From NCBI GenBank assembly GCA_964629345.1, contig CAZVSG010000027.1:1-22920 (forward strand): 22,920 nt of DNA, in the 5' to 3' direction. A model generated the notes under the pieces. That model made no database searches, was not told where the DNA came from, and was given only the letters and a program-made list of their open reading frames with translations. The position numbers and the translations under genes are program-made. Every line of letters starts with the position of its first letter. Positions within the stretch are counted from its first letter, which is position 1. Shown here piece by piece: positions 14,875 to 21,221 of the stretch. Source of the DNA: UBA6115 sp964629345 (GTDB lineage Bacteria; Bacillota; Clostridia; Christensenellales; Aristaeellaceae).

Positions 14875-15516
14875 TCAGGCCTTGCACGCATCGCGCAAGA
14901 GCAGCAGTCCCTTGTTGGGCCCGGGCACAGCGCCCTTGATGAGCAGCAGGTTGCGCTCGGCGTCCACGCCGACGATCTCCAGGTTCTGTACCGTCACCCG
15001 CTCCACGCCGTACTGACCGGACATGTGCTTGTTCTTGAACACGCGGGAAGGATCGGAGTTGGCGCTCATGGAGCCGACGCCGCGGTGATACTTGGAGCCG
15101 TGGGCCATGGGTCCGCGGTGCTGGTTCCAGCGGTAGATGACGCCCGTGAAGCCGTGCCCCTTGCTGGTGCCGGTCACGTCGATGAGCTCGCCCGGCGCGA
15201 ACTGCGCGCAGGAAAGGGTCTGCCCCACTTCGTATCCGGAGATGTCCGCCAGGCGGAACTCGCGCAGGTGGCGCGCGGGGGCGACGCCGGCGCGCTTGAA
15301 GTGCCCGGCGGCGGGCTTGCTGACCAGTTTCCTGGCGCGCTCTTCGGGATACTCGTCAAAACTCAGCTGAAGGGCTTCATACCCGTCCCGCTGGATGGTC
15401 TTCTTTTGCACAACGGTGCAGGGACCGGCCTGGACGACCGTCACGGGCACCAGGCGTCCGTCCGGCAAAAACTGCTGGGTCATTCCCAGTTTCTTGCCAA
15501 GAATCGCTTTCTTCAT
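14875..15516 (-). CDS. rplC: 50S ribosomal protein L3
   Basis: An assembly-initiator protein whose loop approaches the peptidyl-transferase centre. The 213 aa start MKKAILGKKLGMTQQFLPDG. The signature region GTSKGHGFTGVIYRWNQHRG leads to MAHGSKYHRGVGSM, including the central-loop residues, and the C-terminus has NLLLIKGAVPGPNKGLLLLR. ATG after CAGGAGGCAGCCATC. It lies 17 nt after rpsJ. Confidence 0.98.
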   Translation of the reverse strand: MKKAILGKKLGMTQQFLPDGRLVPVTVVQAGPCTVVQKKTIQRDGYEALQLSFDEYPEERARKLVSKPAAGHFKRAGVAPARHLREFRLADISGYEVGQTLSCAQFAPGELIDVTGTSKGHGFTGVIYRWNQHRGPMAHGSKYHRGVGSMSANSDPSRVFKNKHMSGQYGVERVTVQNLEIVGVDAERNLLLIKGAVPGPNKGLLLLRDACKA

Positions 15517-15533
15517 GATGGCTGCCTCCTGCC

Positions 15534-15842
15534 TTAGAGTTTGATTTCGATCTCGACGCCGGCGGGAAGATCAAGCTTCATCATGGCGTCCACGGTGCGG
15601 GAAGTCGGGCTGTGGATATCGATCAGGCGCTTGTGCGTCCTGCGCTCGAACTGCTCCCGGCTGTCCTTGTACTTGTGGGGGGCGCGCAGGATGGTGATGA
15701 TCTCCTTGTCGGTCGGCAGCGGCACGGGGCCGGATACCCTGGCGCCGGTGCGCTTGGCGGTTTCCACGATGCGCTCGGCGGACTGATCGATCAGGTGATG
15801 CTCATACGCCTTGAGCTTGATGCGGATCTTCTGGCTGGCCAT
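15534..15842 (-). CDS. rpsJ: 30S ribosomal protein S10
   Basis: S10 is a 30S head protein; free S10 also pairs with NusB in transcription antitermination. The 102 aa start MASQKIRIKLKAYEHHLIDQ, with PLPTDKEIITILRAPHKYKD and KRLIDIHSPTSRTVDAMMKL, the full family signature. The ATG at 15842 is six nt after AAAGGAGG. In-frame codons upstream to 15980 run through the structured leader and were rejected as coding. It is the first gene of the superoperon. Confidence 0.98.
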   Translation of the reverse strand: MASQKIRIKLKAYEHHLIDQSAERIVETAKRTGARVSGPVPLPTDKEIITILRAPHKYKDSREQFERRTHKRLIDIHSPTSRTVDAMMKLDLPAGVEIEIKL

Positions 15843-16010
15843 TAGAGTTCCTCCTTTAAGATCGTACTCATGGCAGGCGCTCTGTCCTGCCGCCGGGCCT
15901 GTGCCACCCGGCCTGTGAGTCCGTCGCCCGATTGTCGGGCATGGTCCGCGGTAATGACCCGCCCAAGGCCGGGGCGGCAACCTATCGCTTCATCCCAATA
16001 AACAGACAGC
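15843..16010 (-). promoter_or_regulatory. Structured 5-prime leader of the S10 superoperon
   Basis: Between the inferred transcription start (about 16010) and the rpsJ ribosome binding site, four perfect hairpins follow in order on the minus strand: 15959-15977 (6 bp), 15926-15940 (6 bp, three-base loop), 15892-15912 (6 bp) and 15872-15891 (6 bp, eight-base loop). The last ends about 16 nt before AAAGGAGG. Leaders of this operon bind L4 in E. coli; that L4 or another ribosomal protein binds this one is inference. No T run or terminator shape follows any hairpin. Confidence 0.65.
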
Positions 16011-16016
16011 AGAGGA

Positions 16017-16045
16017 ATTATATCCAAGCTGAAAGCAAAATGCAA
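16017..16045 (-). promoter_or_regulatory. Promoter of the S10-spc-alpha superoperon
   Basis: Minus-strand -35 TTGCAT at 16045-16040, a 17-nt spacer, and a perfect -10 TATAAT at 16022-16017, in a local AT-rich patch of an otherwise GC-rich region. Upstream A-rich sequence (GAAAAAAATGCAAAA, around 16051-16065) resembles an UP element. An inverted repeat GCAAAAT-9-ATTTTGC at 16035-16057 covers the -35. Confidence 0.85.
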
Positions 16046-16263
16046 GAAGAATTTTGCATTTTTTTCAACAATTCCTGCAGATCGGGGAAACAAAAGCATC
16101 AGGATTGCAGCACAAACCATGCTGTTGATCTCCGGCCTTCGGTCCACTCTATCGGGAGTATCAATTCCAGGCCATCTCCAAAAAGATCCGGAACATGACC
16201 TTCTGCGTTCACCCCCGGCCCGGTTTCCGCGTGAGCGGCGCGGATGGCCGGTTCCGCCCAGGA
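16046..16263 (-). other. Intergenic stretch without a recognised feature
   Basis: Apart from the upstream A-rich part of the S10 promoter, these 218 bases hold no convincing reading frame, terminator or promoter on either strand. Two modest minus-strand hairpins (near 16102-16118, and around 16215-16250 with a CCGCG/CGCGG stem) are no better than expected for this base composition. Confidence 0.4.
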
Positions 16264-16297
16264 AGGAAAAAGCGCCCGGACGATCCGTCCGGGCGCT
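16264..16297 (-). terminator. Strong rho-independent terminator after the candidate RNA
   Basis: AGCGCCCGGACG at 16297-16286 would pair perfectly with CGTCCGGGCGCT at 16282-16271 around a three-base loop (12 bp), followed by TTTTTCC on the minus strand. The T run is on the minus side only. No protein gene ends here: the nearest upstream gene, upp, has its own terminator about 300 nt earlier. It therefore ends either a separate RNA or read-through from upp. Confidence 0.85.
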
Positions 16298-16590
16298 CAC
16301 CTATATGATGGAGACAACTCTGCCTGATCCACCGCAAAGGTCCCGTTCCGCTCAGTCCATTTCCAAGCCATCGGCCTTCCGGCAGGATTCAGGGATCCGT
16401 ATGGCCTCAAGCCGGAGAATACGTTCCATTCCGACGGCGGGGCAGTCAAGCCCCGCCTCCGAACCCTGACACCTCGGTGATCATTCCCGGGTATCCGTCC
16501 TGCGGGTGAACCTACTCCGTGAGTGATACTGGCTCAAGCCGTTTTCGGGTCCTCTTGCCTCAGAACCCGAACCGCTTCGCCGGTCATGGA
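16298..16590 (-). ncRNA. Candidate structured non-coding RNA, class unknown
   Basis: This minus-strand segment lies between two terminators, has no credible reading frame, and can fold into a nested structure. A long-range closing helix pairs 16501-16512 with 16326-16336 (about 11 bp including G-U pairs, one bulge). Inside it are one arm, 16483-16490 with 16412-16420, capped by a perfect 8-bp hairpin (16436-16457), and a second arm, 16401-16407 with 16365-16371, holding two small hairpins (16374-16383 with a GGAA loop; 16385-16398). A separate 10-bp hairpin (16544-16571) precedes it. Two wobble pairs are G-U only on the minus strand, which fits the direction of the terminator. I could not match it to tmRNA, RNase P RNA, SRP RNA, T-box or a common riboswitch, and found no good promoter. 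Confidence 0.45.
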
Positions 16591-16594
16591 CAAG

Positions 16595-16613
16595 AAAAAA
16601 GCCCCCAGGGGCT
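16595..16613 (-). terminator. Terminator of upp
   Basis: On the minus strand AGCCCC at 16613-16608 pairs with GGGGCT at 16605-16600, followed by a run of six T (16600-16595). It starts 11 nt after the upp stop codon. The stem is short, so some read-through into the candidate RNA region is possible. Confidence 0.8.
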
Positions 16614-16623
16614 GAGTTTAGAC

Positions 16624-17256
16624 CTATTTTGTGCCGAACAGCCGGTCGCCCGCGTCCCCCAGGCCGGGCACGATGTAGGCGTTGGCGTTGAGTTCCTCGT
16701 CAAAGGCCGCACAGTAGATCTTCACGTCCGGGAACTCCGAGGAGATGCGCTCCACACCCCGGCGCGCCGCCACGATGCACACCAGGCGGATGTCCGTGCA
16801 GCCGCGGCTGAAGAGGATGCGCAGCGCCGCCGCGATGCTGCCGCCGGTGGCAAACATGGGGTCCAGCACGATGACAGTGCTCTCGGCGATGTCCTGCGGC
16901 AGTTTGCAGTAATACTCAACAGGCAGCTGGGTCTCATGGTCGCGGTAGAGCCCGATATGGCCTACCCTGGCGTTGGGCAGCAGCTGCTGGATCCCCCGGA
17001 CCATGCCGATGCCCGCGCGCAGGATGGGCACCAGGGAGACCTTGCGGTCGGACAGCACCTTAGTTTTGGTCTTTGCGATCGGCGTCTCGATCTCCACCTC
17101 CACCAGCGGAAAATCCTTGGTGATCTCATACACCATCAGCATCGAGATCTCATCCACCAGGTCGCGGAAATCCTTCATCGAGGTGTTTTTGTCCCTCAGG
17201 AGAGATACCTTGTGCTGGATCAGGGGATGTCCGAAGATGAATACGTTATCGCCCAT
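16624..17256 (-). CDS. upp: Uracil phosphoribosyltransferase
   Basis: Converts uracil and PRPP to UMP and pyrophosphate in pyrimidine salvage (cytoplasm). The 210-aa protein has the PRPP loop VLDPMFATGGS at 130-140 and the uracil-binding C-terminal segment AYIVPGLGDAGDRLFGT at 193-209, plus PILRAGIGM at 77-85, as in the family. Length is normal. ATG preceded by AGGAGGACTGC. A promoter-like pair (17291-17319) lies just upstream and a terminator just downstream, so it looks monocistronic, though it may also be reached by read-through from the transporter genes. Confidence 0.97.
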   Translation of the reverse strand: MGDNVFIFGHPLIQHKVSLLRDKNTSMKDFRDLVDEISMLMVYEITKDFPLVEVEIETPIAKTKTKVLSDRKVSLVPILRAGIGMVRGIQQLLPNARVGHIGLYRDHETQLPVEYYCKLPQDIAESTVIVLDPMFATGGSIAAALRILFSRGCTDIRLVCIVAARRGVERISSEFPDVKIYCAAFDEELNANAYIVPGLGDAGDRLFGTK

Positions 17257-17290
17257 GCAGTCCTCCTGTCAACGCTCATTTCCGCAGGAA

Positions 17291-17319
17291 AGGATAAACG
17301 AAAAGGCGGGGGATGTAAA
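17291..17319 (-). promoter_or_regulatory. Probable upp promoter
   Basis: Minus-strand TTTACA (-35, 17319-17314), 17-nt spacer, TATCCT (-10, 17296-17291). The -35 matches consensus at five of six bases and the -10 at four of six. The predicted start lies about 28 nt before the upp ATG. Confidence 0.6.
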
Positions 17320-17339
17320 GACGCAATGAGCGTATCTCA

Positions 17340-17362
17340 GCGATCCTCATTACTCAGATCGC
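17340..17362 (-). other. Hairpin at the end of the transporter operon
   Basis: A perfect 6-bp inverted repeat, GCGATC at 17362-17357 with GATCGC at 17345-17340, spans the stop codon of the last permease gene. No T run follows, so it is a weak terminator candidate at best; it may protect the mRNA end. Confidence 0.35.
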
Positions 17363-18456
17363 CTTTTATTCCCTGACGCGGACACCCTGGCAAGGCGTTT
17401 CCCGGCGCGGACCTTGCCGCGGTTGCTCAGCACGACGCTCTGCAGCAGGATAAAGAAACACAGCATGGCTCCGGTGGTGATGCTCTGCCACCACGGATCC
17501 CTCAGGCCGGAGGTGATCACGATGGCCTTGATGGTATTGAGCGTCAGCACGCCGAACAGCGTGCCGATCACGTTGCCCACGCCGCCGGTCAGCAGCGTTC
17601 CGCCGATGATGGAAGAGGCGATGGCGTTCATCTCCGCGCCCGCAGCGTTGGTGGCGTTTCCCGCTCCCGTGTGCATCATGAAGACAAATCCGCCGATGCC
17701 CGCCAGCAAACCGCTGATCGCATGGGCGAAGAACCTTGTACGTTTCGCGTTGATCCCCAGCATCAGCGCGCTCTGGCTGTTGCCGCCCAGGGCATAGAAA
17801 TTGCGTCCGAGCCTTGTCTTTCTCAGGATGAAGTAGACCGCGATGACAGCGGCCAGAGCCACGATGACGCCGATCTCCAGCCGGGCGGGGATCAGGTTCC
17901 CGTTTCTTGCGGTATATCCAAGCGCCGGCATTTCGATCCGCGCGTCTTTCAGCGCCAGGAACCCCTGATGTTGGACAGAGCGGGGCTGAACGCTGACGAT
18001 CGTCGTCATCCCCCTGGCAAAAAACATCCCCGCCAGGGTGACGATGAAAGGCTGGATCTCCAGATAGGAGACCAGATAGCCCTGTACGATCCCAAAGCCA
18101 AGCCCGATCCCCAGCGCCAGCAGGATCGAGGTGATAATGCTCCCTCCCTGAAAATCGAGGTGGACCACGCACGACATCACCACAAGGGCGGTGATCCCGC
18201 CGACTGAAATGTCGATCCCGCCGGCGATCATCACGACGGTCAGCCCGCAGGCGACGATGATCAGGGACGCGTTGTTGTTGAAGATGTCAAAGAACTGCTG
18301 AGGCCGCAGAAACCCTTCGCCCCAGATGAGCATGGCCAGGACATACATGCCAAAGAAGATGCAGACGGTGATGGTCAGCAGCAGCTGTGTGTCAGTCAGC
18401 GGTTCCCTGAGCCTGCCGGAGCGGACGGCGGCCGGCGCGCGGTCCTTTGTCTTCAT
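17350..18456 (-). CDS. yjfF: Sugar ABC transporter permease, YjfF type
   Basis: One of two membrane subunits of a monosaccharide importer (carbohydrate uptake class 2, RbsC-like fold). The 368-aa protein has about nine to ten hydrophobic spans, the signature GGIDISVGG at 79-87, and FIVTLAGMFFARG and MNAIASSIIGGTLLTGGVGN, close to E. coli YjfF of the galactofuranose transporter. The ATG at 18456 overlaps the stop of the preceding permease gene (ATGA) and follows GGAAAGGAGACAGC; an 18-codon upstream extension was rejected. A basic N-terminal tail and a basic C-terminus (KVRAGKRLARVSASGNKRR) face the cytoplasm. Substrate is inferred from family only. Confidence 0.9.
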   Translation of the reverse strand: MKTKDRAPAAVRSGRLREPLTDTQLLLTITVCIFFGMYVLAMLIWGEGFLRPQQFFDIFNNNASLIIVACGLTVVMIAGGIDISVGGITALVVMSCVVHLDFQGGSIITSILLALGIGLGFGIVQGYLVSYLEIQPFIVTLAGMFFARGMTTIVSVQPRSVQHQGFLALKDARIEMPALGYTARNGNLIPARLEIGVIVALAAVIAVYFILRKTRLGRNFYALGGNSQSALMLGINAKRTRFFAHAISGLLAGIGGFVFMMHTGAGNATNAAGAEMNAIASSIIGGTLLTGGVGNVIGTLFGVLTLNTIKAIVITSGLRDPWWQSITTGAMLCFFILLQSVVLSNRGKVRAGKRLARVSASGNKRRSE

Positions 18457-19535
18457 GCTGTCTCCTTTCCGGCCCTGAGGGACGCGCCGCCATCCCTGAT
18501 CCTGCGCCACAGCCGGGAGGCGGCGTTCTTGACGACCGGCGAGCCGATGACGACGATCAGGATGATGATGACAGCCTTATACGCCTTGATTTCCGTTGAG
18601 GAGACCTTCATCGCATACAGCGTCGTTGTCAGCGCCTGAATGGTGTAGGCACCGATCACTGAACCGGAGAGCTTGAACTTTCCGCCGCCCAGCGCATTGC
18701 CCCCGATCGCCACGGCGAGGATGGCGTCCATCTCGATCTCTGTCAGCAGCGTTTCGTGGTTGATGAGCCCAAGCCTGCTCACGCTGATGCAGCCGGCCAC
18801 CGCGACGCAGACGCCCAGGATGACAAAAGTGAGCAGCTTGACCCCTGTGGTATTGATGCCGTTGAGCCTGGCAGCCCGCTGATTGATGCCGACCGCCTGG
18901 GTGTACAGGCCCAGCGTGGTGAACCTGAACAGCAGCGCGAACAGGATCCCGCAGATCGCAACGATGAAGATGGGGGTGGGCACGGGGATCCCGGGGATGA
19001 AACTGCCGATCCCGGTGATCAGCGGGCTGGAAACGGTGGGCGTCGCCCCGCCGTTGATCCAGTATGCGATCGAGCGGCCGCTGGTATACAGGATCAGCGT
19101 CGCGATCATCGGCTGGATCCTGAACACGGACACCAGCGTGCCGTTGAAAGCCCCGAACACCATCGCGACAACGCAGCAGGCCAAAAAGCCCAGCACGAGG
19201 GTAAGCGGCGTAATGGCGCCGCCACGCAGCACCCGGACAAAGACGCTGCCGGCGATGGATGCCATGGCCCCGATGCTGATGTCCTGGCCGCCGTTGGCGG
19301 CGGTCACCAGCGTCATCCCCATCGCCAGAATGGCCAGTTCCGACGCGCCGTTGAAGATGCTGACCAGGTTGCCGGACAGCACGGTATTGCCGTAATTGTT
19401 TGTCGTAAGCGTGACCGAGAAAAACCCGGGATCCCTGAACAGGTTGAAAACGATCAGCAGCGCGACGGCCGTCAGGGGGATCAGCAGCTGCGCGTAATCG
19501 CTCTTCAGGTTTCTCATTCTTTTAGCCATCCGCAT
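18453..19535 (-). CDS. ytfT: Sugar ABC transporter permease, YtfT type
   Basis: Second membrane subunit of the importer. The 360-aa protein has about nine hydrophobic spans; the permease signature is GGQDISIGA at 82-90, with Gln in place of the usual Ile. IGGNALGGGKFKLSGSVIGA near residue 280 is also typical. The start is ambiguous: ATG at 19535 overlaps the ATPase stop (TGATG) but is only three nt from GGGAGG, while ATG at 19529 two codons later has better spacing. It is coupled to the ATPase gene on one side and to yjfF (ATGA) on the other, so the two permeases are made together. Confidence 0.9.
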   Translation of the reverse strand: MRMAKRMRNLKSDYAQLLIPLTAVALLIVFNLFRDPGFFSVTLTTNNYGNTVLSGNLVSIFNGASELAILAMGMTLVTAANGGQDISIGAMASIAGSVFVRVLRGGAITPLTLVLGFLACCVVAMVFGAFNGTLVSVFRIQPMIATLILYTSGRSIAYWINGGATPTVSSPLITGIGSFIPGIPVPTPIFIVAICGILFALLFRFTTLGLYTQAVGINQRAARLNGINTTGVKLLTFVILGVCVAVAGCISVSRLGLINHETLLTEIEMDAILAVAIGGNALGGGKFKLSGSVIGAYTIQALTTTLYAMKVSSTEIKAYKAVIIILIVVIGSPVVKNAASRLWRRIRDGGASLRAGKETA

Positions 19536-21043
19536 CAGCCTCCCCCGGCGATCGTCTGCATGATCCTGTCCTGGGTGATCTCATTGCCCGTCAGCTCGCC
19601 CACGATGCTGCGGTCCCGCATCACGATCAGGCGCGAACAGGTGCGCAGCATCTCCTCGATCTCAGAGGAGATGAACGTGACACTCACACCGTCCCGGGCA
19701 AGCTGCAGCACGAGTTTCTGGATCTCGACCTTCGTCCCGACGTCGATGCCGCGCGTCGGTTCATCCAGGATCAGGTACCGCGGATGCGTCAGCAGCCAGC
19801 GCGCCAGGATCACTTTCTGCTGGTTTCCGCCGGAAAGGGATTTCATGGGCGTATCCACCGAAGGGGCTTTGATCTGAAGCGCCTTGACGTACTCGTCGGC
19901 AAACGCCTCTGTCTCAGCCCTGGACAATGGCCTGAAGAAGCCCTTCATCACCTGCAGCGCCAGAATGATGTTGTCCCTGACGGACAGTTCGTCGATGATG
20001 CCGTCCCGCTTTCGGTCTTCCGGCAGATACCCGATGCCGCGCTTCATGGCGTGGATCGGATCGGAGATCCTGACAGCCTGTCCGTCCATGGCGACCTGCC
20101 CGCCGGTCACCCTGTCCGCGCCATAGATCGCGCGGATGCATTCGCTTCGCCCGGATCCAAGCAGCCCTGTGAACCCATTGACTTCCCCTTTTTGGATAGA
20201 GAAATCAAATGGATTAGCGCAGGCTTCGCTCGTCAGGCCCGCCGCCTGATAGACCGGCGTGCCGGCTTTGTCCGGAGACAGCAGTTCATTCTTCTGCATC
20301 CCGGACAGATTGTCCAGCTCCTTGCCCATCATCCTGGCCACCAGTTCGACCTGCGGCAGGTTCCCGATCGCATACTCCCCGACGAGTTCGCCGTTGCGCA
20401 GGACGGTGATCCTGTCGCAGACCTCATACACCTGCTCCAGAAAGTGGGTCACAAAAACGATGCCGACGCCGCGGGCTTTCAGGTCCCGCATCAGTGTGAA
20501 CAGCATCGTGACTTCTTTTCTGTCCAGGGAAGAAGTGGGCTCGTCCAGGATGAGCGCCTTGCATTTCATGTCCACAGCGCGGGCGATGGCGACCATCTGC
20601 TGTACGGCCAATGAGCAGCTGCCCAGCTGCTGCTTCGGCCTTGCGGGAATGCCCAGGTTTTTCAGGATCCCGGCAGTCCTCGCCTCCATGTTTCCCCAGT
20701 CGACCAGCACGCTTTTATCCCGGCCGATGTGGATGTTCTCCGCGACCGTAAGGTTCGGGCAGAGCGCGATCTCCTGATAGACCGTGCTGATGCCAAAGCC
20801 CTGCGCTTCCTGGGGCGACCTGACGGTGATTTCCCCGTCCAGGCCTTCAATGAAGATCTGGCCGGAGTCCTTGTGATACACCCCGGTCAGCACTTTGATC
20901 AGCGTCGATTTTCCCGCTCCGTTTTCGCCCATCAGGGCGTGGATCTCTCCCCTGCGAAGCAGGAAATCCACGTTGCTCAGGGCTCTGACGCCCGGGAACG
21001 CCTTGCATATGCCGCGCATCGACAGGACATAAGGGTTTTCCAT
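19535..21043 (-). CDS. ytfR: Sugar ABC transporter ATPase, YtfR type (two nucleotide-binding domains)
   Basis: Powers sugar import from the cytoplasmic face. The 502-aa protein has two ABC domains. Domain 1: Walker A GENGAGKST (39-47), Q-loop near Q90, a degenerate signature SLAVQQMVAIARA (144-156), Walker B ALILDEPT (163-170) and switch H200. Domain 2: degenerate Walker A GLLGSGRSE (293-301), intact signature LSGGNQQK (403-410), Walker B LILDEPT (424-430). This split of intact and degenerate motifs is normal for RbsA/YtfR proteins, and overall it resembles E. coli YtfR. The ATG at 21043 has only a weak ribosome binding site, and a strong hairpin separates it from the binding-protein gene, so it is probably made at lower level than the latter. 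Confidence 0.93.
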   Translation of the reverse strand: MENPYVLSMRGICKAFPGVRALSNVDFLLRRGEIHALMGENGAGKSTLIKVLTGVYHKDSGQIFIEGLDGEITVRSPQEAQGFGISTVYQEIALCPNLTVAENIHIGRDKSVLVDWGNMEARTAGILKNLGIPARPKQQLGSCSLAVQQMVAIARAVDMKCKALILDEPTSSLDRKEVTMLFTLMRDLKARGVGIVFVTHFLEQVYEVCDRITVLRNGELVGEYAIGNLPQVELVARMMGKELDNLSGMQKNELLSPDKAGTPVYQAAGLTSEACANPFDFSIQKGEVNGFTGLLGSGRSECIRAIYGADRVTGGQVAMDGQAVRISDPIHAMKRGIGYLPEDRKRDGIIDELSVRDNIILALQVMKGFFRPLSRAETEAFADEYVKALQIKAPSVDTPMKSLSGGNQQKVILARWLLTHPRYLILDEPTRGIDVGTKVEIQKLVLQLARDGVSVTFISSEIEEMLRTCSRLIVMRDRSIVGELTGNEITQDRIMQTIAGGG

Positions 21044-21138
21044 CTGCGTTATCCCATTTCAATTTCAAGTCGTTTCCGCACCGGGCCCATTCTCTCGGCA
21101 TGTTTCCCGATCAAAAGCGCTTCATCCGGATCATTCAA

Positions 21139-21197
21139 AGAAACGATGCGCGGTGCAGCCACGCGGAATCACTCCACATCGTCCGCACCGCGCATCG
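21139..21197 (-). promoter_or_regulatory. Intergenic hairpin with T-rich tail between binding protein and ATPase
   Basis: A perfect 13-bp inverted repeat (21185-21197 with 21144-21156) encloses a 28-nt loop and is followed on the minus strand by TTTCTTT. It begins about 25 nt after the binding-protein stop codon. It looks like a partial terminator or an mRNA-stabilising stem that gives more binding protein than ATPase and permease, a known pattern in importer operons. Confidence 0.7.
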
Positions 21198-21221
21198 ATC
21201 AAAGGTTACGCCGGGTCCTGT

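Noticed and set aside
15843..15980. In-frame upstream extension of rpsJ
   Set aside because: It runs through the structured leader, lacks similarity, and the ATG at 15842 has an ideal AAAGGAGG.
16119..16469. Plus-strand open frame of 116 codons in the upp-rpsJ intergenic region
   Set aside because: No ribosome binding site or similarity; it crosses the minus-strand terminator stem and the candidate RNA.
16298..16590. T-box, cobalamin, FMN, TPP or guanidine riboswitch, tmRNA, RNase P RNA, SRP RNA or tRNA in the intergenic region
   Set aside because: The conserved sequence blocks of these classes that I know were looked for by eye and not found; no downstream biosynthetic gene fits a riboswitch.
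18756..19877. Plus-strand open frame (373 codons) over the permease and ATPase genes
   Set aside because: Composition (many Asp, Arg, Gln and Gly runs) is that of reversed coding sequence; the minus-strand proteins are clear family members.
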